Origin: Calditrichota bacterium | GTDB lineage: Bacteria > Calditrichota > Calditrichia > Calditrichales > Calditrichaceae | Direction of reading: 5' to 3' | DNA: 64,000 nt | Assembly: GCA_003854985.1 (NCBI GenBank) | Contig: RQOG01000072.1 | Location: 39,820-103,819, forward strand | In this document: piece after piece, positions 1 to 8,815 of the stretch | Numbering within the stretch: position 1 is the stretch's first letter | Layout: the number at the start of each line of letters is the position of its first letter | Position numbers and translations under genes: made by a program | The notes under the pieces: generated by a model | Seen by the model: only the letters and a program-made list of their open reading frames with translations | Database searches by the model: none | Told to the model about the DNA's origin: nothing

Positions 1-18
1 GATATAACAATAAAAATA

Positions 19-522
19 TTAAGGAGCAATACTATTTTGTGTATCCTGTATCAGGGATTTAAAATAGATTTCAATCAATTTCTGATAATCATGATTGTAA
101 CCTTCGTTTTGGGCCCGTTTTAAAGCCTCTTGCAATGCTTCCTTTCTTTCATCAGAAGTTTTTCCCAAAATTTTCGGATCGATCGTTGAATAAGCTTTTG
201 CCTTTTCCGCTTCTCTTTTCTTCGATTCTTTTCTTTCTGTCATTGACTTCTGCGAATCCAGCATTCTTGAGAGTATTTGTTGCTGCCTTTCTATGGTTTT
301 TCTTTATAATTTGTCATTAAGAAGATCATTGATCACTTCATCCATCTGATTCGCAATCTGATTAAGACGGCCGGCAACATCCCCACGATCGCCCATCTGT
401 TGATGCATTTCTTCCATAGCTTCGCGTAAAGCGTTTTGTTCCGCGGCTATCCGCCTGCGTGCAGCCTGCGCTTCCATAGACATACTTCCTTCATTTCCTT
501 CTCCGGGCATTAATCCGAGCGT
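19..522 (-). pseudogene. C-terminal remnant of DUF4175 gene, separated by nonsense codons
   Basis: This stretch continues the frame of the upstream DUF4175 gene without any frameshift. It begins right after a TAG at 523-525, runs through residues TLGLMPGEGNEG and a Met/Gln/Ala-rich segment, meets a TAA at 304-306, and continues through a KTIERQQQILSRMLDSQKS segment to a TAA at 19-21. That last segment looks like the usual end of this family (ERQ..ILSR.LDAQKS), so the whole 19-3426 frame was one protein of about 1135 codons. Internal ATGs at 510 and 264 could start short peptides, but neither has a convincing ribosome-binding site. Either the gene is decaying, the stops are read through, or the assembly has errors. 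The shared frame is seen directly; the family comparison is from memory. Confidence 0.75.
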
Positions 523-3426
523 CTATTCGTTAAGCTGCCCCTGCATGCCTGCCATTTTTTTCATATCCTCTAAAAACTTCTCCATACCCAGCCCCGATTG
601 CGATTGCAGCAATTGTTGAAGAGCATTCTGCATTTTTTGAGCGCTCAGGTTCAGATTTTTCAAAGCCTCCCTTTGGCTGTTCGCGGCACTATGCATACTC
701 CGCTCAGAAAGCTGATCCAGGCTTTCCATCATCTTCTTTTGAGTATTGCCCAAAGATTGTCCGACGGACCTGTCAATAAAGAACGTTTCCCTGGATAATT
801 CCACTACCTCCGCAATCATACGTTGAAAATTATTCATTAACTGTCCCTGACTTCTGGTAATATCCTTTAATTCATCACTCAATGGCGATGTGTTCTGAGT
901 GCTTATCTGGAGTTTTTCCTGCTCGTGAGATAGTGAAAGTATTTTTTCCAGTGTATGTTTCATTTTACGTTCGATTTGATCCCGGCTCTGCTGTAACATA
1001 TCGGTTTGCGCCTGGCTCAAACTCGAATTTATTTTTTCAAGATTTTCCTCCAGCTTTTGCGAACCGCTGATAGAATTCGAACGACGCTGATTTTTCAGAT
1101 GTTGTTGAGTTTCTTTAAAAAGAGATTGCAAGGCCGGGTCCGACATCAAAGCTGAAGCATTTTTCAGATTATTCTGACTTTTATCATATTCAGCCATCAT
1201 AGACTCATTCATAAACTTATCAACCTGTTTTTCCAGTTTTTCCAGTTTTTGTTGAATCTTTTCTTCTTCTGAGGCCAGCCTGTTTTTTAATTCCTCTGAT
1301 TTTGTTTTATCCGATTGCAGTTCCCGGGTTATTTTATGCTGTTGCTCTTTTAATTCCCTGGCCTGCTGTACAAGCTGATCCATTTTTTGTTCAAGCTGGG
1401 CTTTCTTAAGCAGTTCATACGTCCGGTCAAGCTGTTTTTGGAAAGCCTCCTGATTAATCCGGAAATTCTCAAATGCTTTGCTCAGCTTTGCCGGATTATT
1501 TTCTTCCATAGCTTTCTGCAATTCTTTTATTGCTTCTCTCAATTCGGGTGTAGCAATTTCGTTGAACAGCTCCTGAATCTTTGTATATTTATCCAGTATT
1601 TCTTCACTAATAGCTTTATTCTGTTCTAACTTTTGAACCATTTCATCCAGGCTTTTTTGAATTTCTTTAAGCTTTTCTTCCAGCTTTTCCTGCTTATTAA
1701 TTGCTTCCTGGATTTCCTGTTTTTTTTCCCATTCGATATTTTTCTTTTGTTTTAGCTCTCTGCTTAGTTCCTGCAAAGTATTTTTAAGTTGTTTCGATTC
1801 CCTTGATATGTCTTCCAATTCATTATTTTGTTCTTCCTGATTTTCATCTACAGAGTTAAAAATTTCATCCAGTGACGGGAATCTGATACTATAGGTCCTG
1901 CTGCGCCCGACGCCGGGATTATTTATGCGGTTATCCTGAACATAGGCATAATATTCAATACCGTCATCAAATGCTACCGGAAGCAGATTAAAATCCCAGT
2001 TATAGGTATAATCCCGTTGTTTATTATTACCGGTGAATCCTGCAAATTTGGTGCGTGTCCAGTTGGTATCGCTCATTAAATCGGATTTCCTTATATATCT
2101 GTAAACAAGAAATGCCTTGTCAATTCCATAATCGTCATAGGTCGATGCTGTTATTTCCAATGTTGCATCCAATGGAGATTCTAGATCTTCTCCCGGTTTA
2201 ATAATCTCTATAACAGGTGAAGCATCATCCAATAAAGAAATATAATATTCAATCGGATCTTTATTTTGCAAACCGGATGTATCCGATAAAACAATATGAT
2301 ATGTATCATTACGGTTAACCGAAAAACGGGCCTGATATTTTTTATCTTTACCGCTCATGGGTATTTCCAGTCCGGATCCAAAAGTAATTAATGCACCGGA
2401 TAAAACTTTGTCCGATTCTATTTTAAGTTGCACGTTTGTTCCGGAGAGCGCCGTGAAATCGCCAATGTTTCTTTCCAGATGATATGCAGACAACTCTGTA
2501 TAAACCGGCGGGTGTATGCTGATATCCAGATTCTGGATTTCCGGCAGCGATTTTACTTTAACTTCATATAATTCCGACCATATTCTGTTTTCAAGCTGGG
2601 GATTGTAAAGCGGCTCGCCTTTTATTCTATATTGAAAAGATGCTTTTATATCCATGATTTCTACTGTTAAAGTATCTGAGATACCTTTCATCAGATAGAT
2701 ATTTTCAATTTTATTTTCAGCCGGATTTATCAAATATAAATAGGCATTTTTTAAAACAGGGCCCTGATAAGTCGATTTGATTTTTAATTCATCCCCTTTG
2801 ATTACTGCAATAGAACCGGGAATTACATCAAATTGAAAGACCGGCGGAATTGCATATTCATTTGAAGGATTTAAAAGTCTAAGCGTAGAATGAATTATTC
2901 CTTTCGGAAAAAGTATAAGAAGGAATAATGAAACAAATAAAACGCCAAAAATCAGCAAGACATCAGGAATAAATTTTTTTAGCTTTAATTCTCTGTTAAA
3001 ATCTTCTTTATAATAAAGATCGGATAAACTCTTTATTGCTGCTTCTTTTAATACTTCAGAAGTACCCGCGCTATGATCTCTTACAATCAATTGATAAAGG
3101 TTTACAAGTTTATCTTTTCCCTGATAGCGGTCTCCTATTTCAGCAGCAAAGGGTGAAAGATCATCATTTGCCTTGGTTTTCAGGTATTGGCGGAAGGGTA
3201 TAATGATTAATTTATATAACATCCATAGGAAAACCGCCAGATTTATAATCCAAAGTCCCCACCTGGTAGATTCCGAAAAGAAAAAAAAGTGATCTGTTAT
3301 AGAAAGACTTATCCACAGGACAAGCACTATCAGAAAAAAAATTACCGATTGCCCTGTTAAATAATAAAGCTGCTTTTTCTTTGCATAAAAGAAAATTTTT
3401 TCAAGTATGATATTTACCGGATTCAT
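523..3426 (-). CDS. DUF4175-family membrane protein with long coiled coil (C-terminally truncated)
   Basis: The 967-residue product has two strongly hydrophobic segments near the N-terminus (about residues 24-45 and 55-75) and another near 150-170. A beta-rich, Ig-like middle of about 350 residues follows, then from about residue 520 a very long coiled coil rich in Gln, Glu, Lys and Leu. This layout fits the DUF4175 proteins of the Bacteroidota-Calditrichota group; their function is unknown, and envelope localisation is inferred from the membrane segments. The stop is a TAG after residues GMQGQLNE, and the same frame continues downstream as described for 19-522. The start ATG lies 3 bases after the stop of the DUF4159 gene, so the two are probably co-transcribed and translationally linked; that pairing is common in this group. 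Confidence 0.8.
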   Translation of the reverse strand: MNPVNIILEKIFFYAKKKQLYYLTGQSVIFFLIVLVLWISLSITDHFFFFSESTRWGLWIINLAVFLWMLYKLIIIPFRQYLKTKANDDLSPFAAEIGDRYQGKDKLVNLYQLIVRDHSAGTSEVLKEAAIKSLSDLYYKEDFNRELKLKKFIPDVLLIFGVLFVSLFLLILFPKGIIHSTLRLLNPSNEYAIPPVFQFDVIPGSIAVIKGDELKIKSTYQGPVLKNAYLYLINPAENKIENIYLMKGISDTLTVEIMDIKASFQYRIKGEPLYNPQLENRIWSELYEVKVKSLPEIQNLDISIHPPVYTELSAYHLERNIGDFTALSGTNVQLKIESDKVLSGALITFGSGLEIPMSGKDKKYQARFSVNRNDTYHIVLSDTSGLQNKDPIEYYISLLDDASPVIEIIKPGEDLESPLDATLEITASTYDDYGIDKAFLVYRYIRKSDLMSDTNWTRTKFAGFTGNNKQRDYTYNWDFNLLPVAFDDGIEYYAYVQDNRINNPGVGRSRTYSIRFPSLDEIFNSVDENQEEQNNELEDISRESKQLKNTLQELSRELKQKKNIEWEKKQEIQEAINKQEKLEEKLKEIQKSLDEMVQKLEQNKAISEEILDKYTKIQELFNEIATPELREAIKELQKAMEENNPAKLSKAFENFRINQEAFQKQLDRTYELLKKAQLEQKMDQLVQQARELKEQQHKITRELQSDKTKSEELKNRLASEEEKIQQKLEKLEKQVDKFMNESMMAEYDKSQNNLKNASALMSDPALQSLFKETQQHLKNQRRSNSISGSQKLEENLEKINSSLSQAQTDMLQQSRDQIERKMKHTLEKILSLSHEQEKLQISTQNTSPLSDELKDITRSQGQLMNNFQRMIAEVVELSRETFFIDRSVGQSLGNTQKKMMESLDQLSERSMHSAANSQREALKNLNLSAQKMQNALQQLLQSQSGLGMEKFLEDMKKMAGMQGQLNE

Positions 3427-3429
3427 AGC

Positions 3430-4074
3430 CTAATTTAACAATGCATAAATTAAAATGTTCACCGCCATTTGAAGCGCTTTTTCGCGTATCGCGGGCGGAT
3501 CATTATGGATATTCTGATCCTCACAGCCATCGCTTATATCCGTATTAAAACTATAAAAACAAATCAGCCGACCTTTATAGATTAAACCAAATCCTTTTGG
3601 CGATCCGCCGTCGTGTTCATGTACCTTTGGTAATCCGGCATCAAATTTATAAAACGTATTATAGATCGGATGGGCGAACGGTAACTCAACAAATTCCAGT
3701 TCCGGAAACACTTTTTTCATTTCTCTTCTAAAGGATTTATCCATGCCATAATCATCATCGGCAAACAAGAATCCCCCGGAAATAAGATATTGTCTTAAAA
3801 CTTCCACTTCCTGTTCCGAAAAGGCTATATTGCCATGACCCGCAATATAGGCAATCGGATATTGCTTAAATTCTGTATCTGTAATTTTAAGAGAAATCTC
3901 CCGTTCTGCTGTATTAATGCCTCCTTCTGCACGGGCTTTTTTTAATATATTGCTCCAGGTTGTTTTATTCCCGTACCAGTCGCCGCCGCCATCATAGTGA
4001 ATACGTACAGGCTGAACAGGCTGTGCTTTCAAAAAACTAAATAATATTAATACAATAAATACATATTTAAACAT
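3430..4074 (-). CDS. DUF4159 domain protein, secreted
   Basis: The protein has 214 residues, with a signal peptide at about 1-17 (hydrophobic run, then LKAQ). The rest matches the DUF4159 family: an RIHYDGGGDWYG start, AYIAGHGNIAFS, GGFLFADDDYG, FPELEFVELPFAHPIY and a HDGGSPKGFGL loop. The fold is usually described as class-I glutamine-amidotransferase-like, but I see no catalytic triad that would support an enzymatic role. DUF4159 genes often sit beside DUF4175 or MoxR/DUF58 genes, and here DUF4175 follows after 3 bases. The start codon immediately follows the T-run of an intrinsic terminator, which leaves no clear Shine-Dalgarno. Initiation may be leaderless or may depend on readthrough. 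Confidence 0.85.
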   Translation of the reverse strand: MFKYVFIVLILFSFLKAQPVQPVRIHYDGGGDWYGNKTTWSNILKKARAEGGINTAEREISLKITDTEFKQYPIAYIAGHGNIAFSEQEVEVLRQYLISGGFLFADDDYGMDKSFRREMKKVFPELEFVELPFAHPIYNTFYKFDAGLPKVHEHDGGSPKGFGLIYKGRLICFYSFNTDISDGCEDQNIHNDPPAIREKALQMAVNILIYALLN

Positions 4075-4110
4075 AAAAAAACCCGTAATGATGTTTTATC
4101 AATACGGGTT
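4075..4110 (-). terminator. Intrinsic terminator after the DUF456 gene
   Basis: On the minus strand an 8-bp perfect stem (AACCCGTA / TACGGGTT, 4103-4110 with 4080-4087) is followed directly by a run of T residues (4075-4081). It lies 31 bases after the DUF456 stop and ends at the ATG of the DUF4159 gene. It therefore separates the two transcription units and may also occlude that start. Confidence 0.8.
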
Positions 4111-4140
4111 AAAATAAATTATTTATTGAAAAAGAACAAA

Positions 4141-4641
4141 TTAAACCATTTTATCAAATACCATAATCGCCATTGTTACCGAACCGATAACCTTAATGGA
4201 TAATCCGCCTATTTTGCCGAGAAAAGCGCCCAATCCGGATAATAAGCCGGCCTTCAAATCGGATTGCGCATAGAATTCCAACAAAAAAGCGCCTAAAAAC
4301 ACGCCTGCAAATGAACCGACTATTGCACCAACCACAGGTGTTACAAACGCGCCGCTGATTGCGCCGATTATGCCGCCGATAATAGCGCCGCTGATTCCCC
4401 ATTTGGAAGAACCATATTTTTTCGCGGTTACAGAAATAAGAATAAATTCAATAAGTTCTAAAACCAGGACAATCCCAAAAAGTAAAATGGCAAAGGTAAA
4501 ACTATAATGTTCAAACCCCGTTGAAATTCCGTGAAAAAGGCTGCTGAAAGCAATAACAATACTGCCCGGAACGCCATAAAAATTAGATATTACCGAAACG
4601 GCTACCACGATGAGTAAAAGAATATCAAATACTGTGTTCAT
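4141..4641 (-). CDS. DUF456 family membrane protein
   Basis: The protein has 166 residues and is almost wholly hydrophobic, with about four to five membrane segments. The signature is a Gly/Ala-rich central region (ISGAIIGGIIGAISGAFVTP, then GAIVGSFAGVFLGAFLLE), followed by a QSDLKAGLLSGLGAFLGK stretch. This is the DUF456 pattern, in which small-residue repeats pack membrane helices. Function is unknown. The start ATG lies 17 bases after the STAS gene, so it is probably the last gene of the partner-switch operon, ending at the terminator at 4075-4110. Confidence 0.85.
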   Translation of the reverse strand: MNTVFDILLLIVVAVSVISNFYGVPGSIVIAFSSLFHGISTGFEHYSFTFAILLFGIVLVLELIEFILISVTAKKYGSSKWGISGAIIGGIIGAISGAFVTPVVGAIVGSFAGVFLGAFLLEFYAQSDLKAGLLSGLGAFLGKIGGLSIKVIGSVTMAIMVFDKMV

Positions 4642-4658
4642 AAAGTTCTTTATCCCTT

Positions 4659-5369
4659 TTATGCCGATGTTGCATACTCATAACGCTTAGCCCGGCTATT
4701 AAGTTTCATCATAGATAATTGTGACCTGATCTCAAACCAGCCGGCTTTTATATAACCATATTTCGCCGTATTTAATTCCTTCTTTATTTTTATCGCACCG
4801 TATGATGGATTTTCTTTCACAATTGCTTTGATTTTTTCCGTCATCGACATATCGGCAATGCTGATTACTTTAGTCGCTTCCTGCGATTGCGCAGCTGGCT
4901 GAGCTGCAGCAGAACGCACAGTGCCAGGTTGTGGCTCAGCAGGTGCAGCAGGTTTTGCTTCTTCCGGTTTTGGCAGGGATATTTCTTTCGCTACAGGTTT
5001 TCCAGCCGCTTCCAGCATTTCAAATTTATTAATTGCCTCATCAACTGTATCATATACATCCAAAATATGATGGAATTCAAGCAATTCAAATATTTCATAA
5101 ACATCTGGAACCATCCGCACCAACTTCAAGTCGCCGCCATTTTCTCTGATAGACTTAATCTCACTGATGAAAATACCCCATCCGGCGCTGCTGATATAAT
5201 CCACATTCCCAAGGTCAACTATTATTAAAAACCGTCCCTGTTTTAAAAGCGCATCCAAAGCCCTTTCCAGTTCTGAAGAGGTAGTGGTATCAATATATCC
5301 CCCTACCTTAATTATAGAAAGCTGATTTCGGCTACCGGCAATCTCAGTAGAGACTTGAATTCCTTCCAT
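4659..5369 (-). CDS. STAS-domain anti-sigma factor antagonist with transposase-like C-terminal DNA-binding module
   Basis: I start this at the ATG at 5369, which has a strong AAGGAGGA six bases upstream; an in-frame TTG at 5384 is less likely. The 236-residue product has a STAS domain (1-115) with the sequence NVDYISSAGWG, in which Ser60 or Ser61 is the expected phosphoacceptor as in SpoIIAA/RsbV. A Pro/Ala/Glu linker (120-170) follows. The C-terminal module (about 176-235: NPSYGAIKIKKEL, KYGYIKAG, MKLNSRAKRYEY) resembles the winged-helix part of IS481/IS3 transposases and is related to a segment in the neighbouring phosphatase. It is probably the substrate of that kinase/phosphatase fusion. 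The DNA-binding role is inferred from sequence resemblance only. Confidence 0.85.
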   Translation of the reverse strand: MEGIQVSTEIAGSRNQLSIIKVGGYIDTTTSSELERALDALLKQGRFLIIVDLGNVDYISSAGWGIFISEIKSIRENGGDLKLVRMVPDVYEIFELLEFHHILDVYDTVDEAINKFEMLEAAGKPVAKEISLPKPEEAKPAAPAEPQPGTVRSAAAQPAAQSQEATKVISIADMSMTEKIKAIVKENPSYGAIKIKKELNTAKYGYIKAGWFEIRSQLSMMKLNSRAKRYEYATSA

Positions 5370-5417
5370 CAAATCCTCCTTCAAAGGAATTTTTATTACA
5401 TAACATCATTTCAATTC

Positions 5418-8400
5418 TTATCTGGATCCAGCAGTTTTTTCCTGTACTAATGCCTGTAATAATTTCTTATTCTGAATAAAATTTTTACGCGTCAGTTTTT
5501 GACGTGCAATTTCAATTTCGTTATTATCCGTTTTTTCTTCTGCATTTATACTGTTTTGTAAACGACGTAAAACCAATCCAATTCTATTTACATTTTCAAA
5601 ATATCTGTCATAATCCTGAAATTTATTGTCTTTTTCCAAATAAAACAACAAATCTTTCAAATTGTCTGTAACATCGTTTTTATCAAGTTGTTCAAAATTA
5701 TCAAAACAAAACTGCGTTATCTGCTGCACATTTTCGAATACCCTTCGCACATCGTCTAATTCTTTCAATGATGGATGTTTCAGCATAATACGCATAACCA
5801 TGTTCATCTTTTTAACATCACTTTTTAGTGATTCACTTAAAGATAAACCTTTGGCTAAAGTTTCGATCGCTTTCAAATCATCTTCGACATTATTATAAAA
5901 AATATTTAATTGTTTTTCATCTGCTTTAATTAATACGTTATCTTTTATTTCTAATCTTTCACCGGTCGGTTCGGTTTCCGGGATACTTTGTTCCTGTTCC
6001 GGAATAACTATAGGTTTCTTGACAGATGGTTCCGGCTTAACCTCGACTTTAACTTTTGGGATCGCTTTTTTTTCTTTTGTTTTTGGAGCGGTTTTGCTTT
6101 TGACTTTTGTTTTCCTGCTCAATTTTGCTTTATCAATATCTTTTGCTACTTCTGCAGGAGATATTATTTTTTTATGTGATTCCGGTGTAATAGCAGGCTT
6201 ATGTAAAATTTTACCACGGGCGGCGGCTTCTTCTTTTTCCCGTTGCGAAATTGTTGATAATGTCCGGACTGTTTGTTTTATTTCCTGCCCCTGCGTACCC
6301 GCATCGTTCAAACCCGGCAATGGAGTGGGTGTCTCAATGCCCCTTCTCTTAGCGATCTCTTTTTCCGCAGATTCATAATCCATAATAACGCTTCCATCCA
6401 GAGTGAGAAGAGGAGTCCCGGGCTGTTTTAACCTCTTACGGCCGCCCTTTTCAAGATAACGCTCTCTTAACTCCTGGGTATTCAATCTCAGTTTTTTAAG
6501 TTCTTTGTATAAAAGTCCGGAATCAATGCGGATTTTCCCATATTCTTCTGTTCTTAATTCTGTGGTTATCCGGTTGACGCCGTAATCCGGGTGCTTTTTA
6601 ATAATATCAAATACTTTAGTTTTTATCTCAATTGAAAGGTGTTTACTCTCAATATAATCCTTCGCATGAAGAAAATCCTTTAAACCTTTCAATCCTTTGC
6701 GGTCAATAATATCTTTATATTTATAATAATGATGCGGAGAAACCCTTAATTGCTCCAAAGCATCCTTTACTTTTATACCGTTATCAATAAGTTCCATTAG
6801 CTGCGTCTGAATATTATAAATAATATCCGCCTGCATTAATTTTTCTTTAATCGCCACAAAGGTTATATCATCATTTTGCGGAGCTCCACCCGTAAAATTT
6901 TTAATTTCCGCGTTGATGCTCTTTACAAATTCTCCCACATCCATGTGTGAATTGCGCCGGATACTATCCAAAAATCTTTCTTCTCTAAATAATTCCCTTT
7001 GTTGATTCATCGCTTCAGTGATTCCATCCGTATAAAGCACTAAAATATCATCTTCCAGTAGCCTTATAGCGTCTGTTTCTATTTTTTTATCGAATAATGT
7101 CAGATCGGGAAGTTGAATACCCACAGGAAATCCGGACGGATTTAGATAATAGGTCTGTTTTGAAGAACCTCTGTAAAGAATCATAGGATTATGACCGGCG
7201 CTGGCATAATGTATAATCCTGTTGCGGGAATCCAGAACAAGGTAAAACATGGTAACAAACATACCGCGTTTCATATCATCTGCGACGAAACGGTTAACTT
7301 TTGCCAATACCTCTGCCGGATTTTTATTACCCCTGGATTCCAGACGCAGCGCTGTTCGAATCATCGTCATAATTAGTGAACCAGGCACGCCTTTTCCGTA
7401 AACGTCTGCAACGCAGACGCCTATAGTATCTTCATCAACCTCAACGAAATCAAATAAATCCCCGCCTACTTCTTTCGCCGCTTCGTAATAGGAACCTATA
7501 TCATATCCATCCACTTTCGGGAAGTCGCTCGGTAATAGCATCTGTTGAATTTCCTGAGCAACCTGTAATTCTTTCTGCAGCTTCTGTTGTTCCATGAGGT
7601 TAACCTGCGCCTCACGGAATTTATTGGTCATTTCGTTAAATGCCTGGGCAATTTCACCCAATTCATCCGAAGCGTCTATATCAATTTCATCCTGGTCAAC
7701 CTTACCCTGAACAACCTGGCGCACCCAGTCTGCCAGACTGTTGAAAGAAAACAGGATTTTGCGGATCAGGAAAAACAACAATACAGACCCTAGTATCAAA
7801 ATGATAGAAAATATAATGATAATGTTTATTTTTCTGCTTTCGGCCAAATTATGTATGGAACTATCATTGATCCAGGCATGCACTTTGCCGAGCCGTGTAT
7901 TCTCTCCAAGAAGAATATCCGAAGTTATTTCAAAAACTGTGAGAGAATCGCTGACTTTTGTATAAGCTATTCTTACATTATTAAGCGTATCTATTGCGGC
8001 ATCCTGGCTAATCGGTTTATAGATTCCCGGATTGGTTTTAACATTCAAATCTCCCCAGGCCAGAATGTTATTGTCGTTATCTATCACAAAGACATCTTCT
8101 ACAACATCACTATAATTATTTTTATAGATATGCGCTTTCTCGAATAATGCAATATTATTATCATTTAAAACATCTTCTACCAGATTATCCGCAAGACTTT
8201 TACAGGCAGCAGAAGTGGAATTTAACACATCGGAGCGGACATTCTCGTCAACGCTGGAAATCATGGGCAGCATAACCAGCAATACAATAACTGTAAACAG
8301 TGTAACGGCGCCGATAGAGTATTTTGTGCGCAGATTTAACTCGTGCCACCATTGGACGATTTTGGCCTCATGGCTTTGTTCGCGGAATTTGGTCAGGCGG

Positions 8401-8801
8401 AATTCATTACCGCGCTCGGTGACGGCATACTGAAGATCATCCATCAGTTTACGCATCATCATTATGCCCAAGCCGCCCTTCTTACCGATATCAACATACT
8501 TGGCAAGATCGGGTGTTTGCGCCTGCCGCGGATCGTATGTTTTTCCCTGATCAATTATAACAATGGTTAAACTTAAACGACGAATAATGGCTTTAAGTGT
8601 AATTTCCCCGTTTTTTATATCACGATAGCCATGTCTGATTACATTGGTGCAGGCTTCATCGATCACTAATTTGAAAGAATTTACCACCTTGTCATCAAAA
8701 CGATATTTTTTGCCGATATGTTCGATGAAATCCCGTATCTGGATGAGATAGCTCATCTGTGCGGGAATAGTAATTTCTTCCTTTTTTACATTTTTAAACA
8801 T
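5418..8801 (-). CDS. Membrane partner-switch protein: HATPase anti-sigma kinase + sensor + HAMP + SpoIIE phosphatase
   Basis: The 1127-residue product has an N-terminal RsbW/SpoIIAB-type HATPase domain at about 1-140 (N-box DEACTNVIRHGYR; G-box KKGGLGIMMMRKL). A membrane segment follows at about 160-182, then an extracytoplasmic sensor region of about 140 residues, a second membrane segment at 325-347 and HAMP at about 350-400. The PP2C/SpoIIE phosphatase spans about 430-652, with its metal-binding motifs present (GGDLFDF, VADVYGKGVPGS, YASAGHNP, LYTDGITEA, APQNDDIT). Residues 660-785 form a helix-turn-helix plus HPDYGVNRITTELR module like IS481 transposase N-termini. A Lys/Pro/Glu linker and a helical C-terminus complete it. 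Normally kinase and phosphatase are separate proteins acting on the same STAS partner; here both sit in one chain, with the STAS gene 48 bases downstream. Confidence 0.9.
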   Translation of the reverse strand: MFKNVKKEEITIPAQMSYLIQIRDFIEHIGKKYRFDDKVVNSFKLVIDEACTNVIRHGYRDIKNGEITLKAIIRRLSLTIVIIDQGKTYDPRQAQTPDLAKYVDIGKKGGLGIMMMRKLMDDLQYAVTERGNEFRLTKFREQSHEAKIVQWWHELNLRTKYSIGAVTLFTVIVLLVMLPMISSVDENVRSDVLNSTSAACKSLADNLVEDVLNDNNIALFEKAHIYKNNYSDVVEDVFVIDNDNNILAWGDLNVKTNPGIYKPISQDAAIDTLNNVRIAYTKVSDSLTVFEITSDILLGENTRLGKVHAWINDSSIHNLAESRKINIIIIFSIILILGSVLLFFLIRKILFSFNSLADWVRQVVQGKVDQDEIDIDASDELGEIAQAFNEMTNKFREAQVNLMEQQKLQKELQVAQEIQQMLLPSDFPKVDGYDIGSYYEAAKEVGGDLFDFVEVDEDTIGVCVADVYGKGVPGSLIMTMIRTALRLESRGNKNPAEVLAKVNRFVADDMKRGMFVTMFYLVLDSRNRIIHYASAGHNPMILYRGSSKQTYYLNPSGFPVGIQLPDLTLFDKKIETDAIRLLEDDILVLYTDGITEAMNQQRELFREERFLDSIRRNSHMDVGEFVKSINAEIKNFTGGAPQNDDITFVAIKEKLMQADIIYNIQTQLMELIDNGIKVKDALEQLRVSPHHYYKYKDIIDRKGLKGLKDFLHAKDYIESKHLSIEIKTKVFDIIKKHPDYGVNRITTELRTEEYGKIRIDSGLLYKELKKLRLNTQELRERYLEKGGRKRLKQPGTPLLTLDGSVIMDYESAEKEIAKRRGIETPTPLPGLNDAGTQGQEIKQTVRTLSTISQREKEEAAARGKILHKPAITPESHKKIISPAEVAKDIDKAKLSRKTKVKSKTAPKTKEKKAIPKVKVEVKPEPSVKKPIVIPEQEQSIPETEPTGERLEIKDNVLIKADEKQLNIFYNNVEDDLKAIETLAKGLSLSESLKSDVKKMNMVMRIMLKHPSLKELDDVRRVFENVQQITQFCFDNFEQLDKNDVTDNLKDLLFYLEKDNKFQDYDRYFENVNRIGLVLRRLQNSINAEEKTDNNEIEIARQKLTRKNFIQNKKLLQALVQEKTAGSR

Positions 8802-8815
8802 GTGTTTTTAATCCG

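Noticed and set aside
19..3426. Reassignment of TAG/TAA to glutamine to explain the DUF4175 stops
   Set aside because: Neighbouring genes end normally at TAA or TAG (for example the DUF4159 gene ends in TAG), so a changed genetic code is not supported.
5988..6378. Plus-strand frames across the Lys/Pro/Glu linker of the phosphatase gene
   Set aside because: They are phenylalanine-rich mirror images of the linker codons, not genes.
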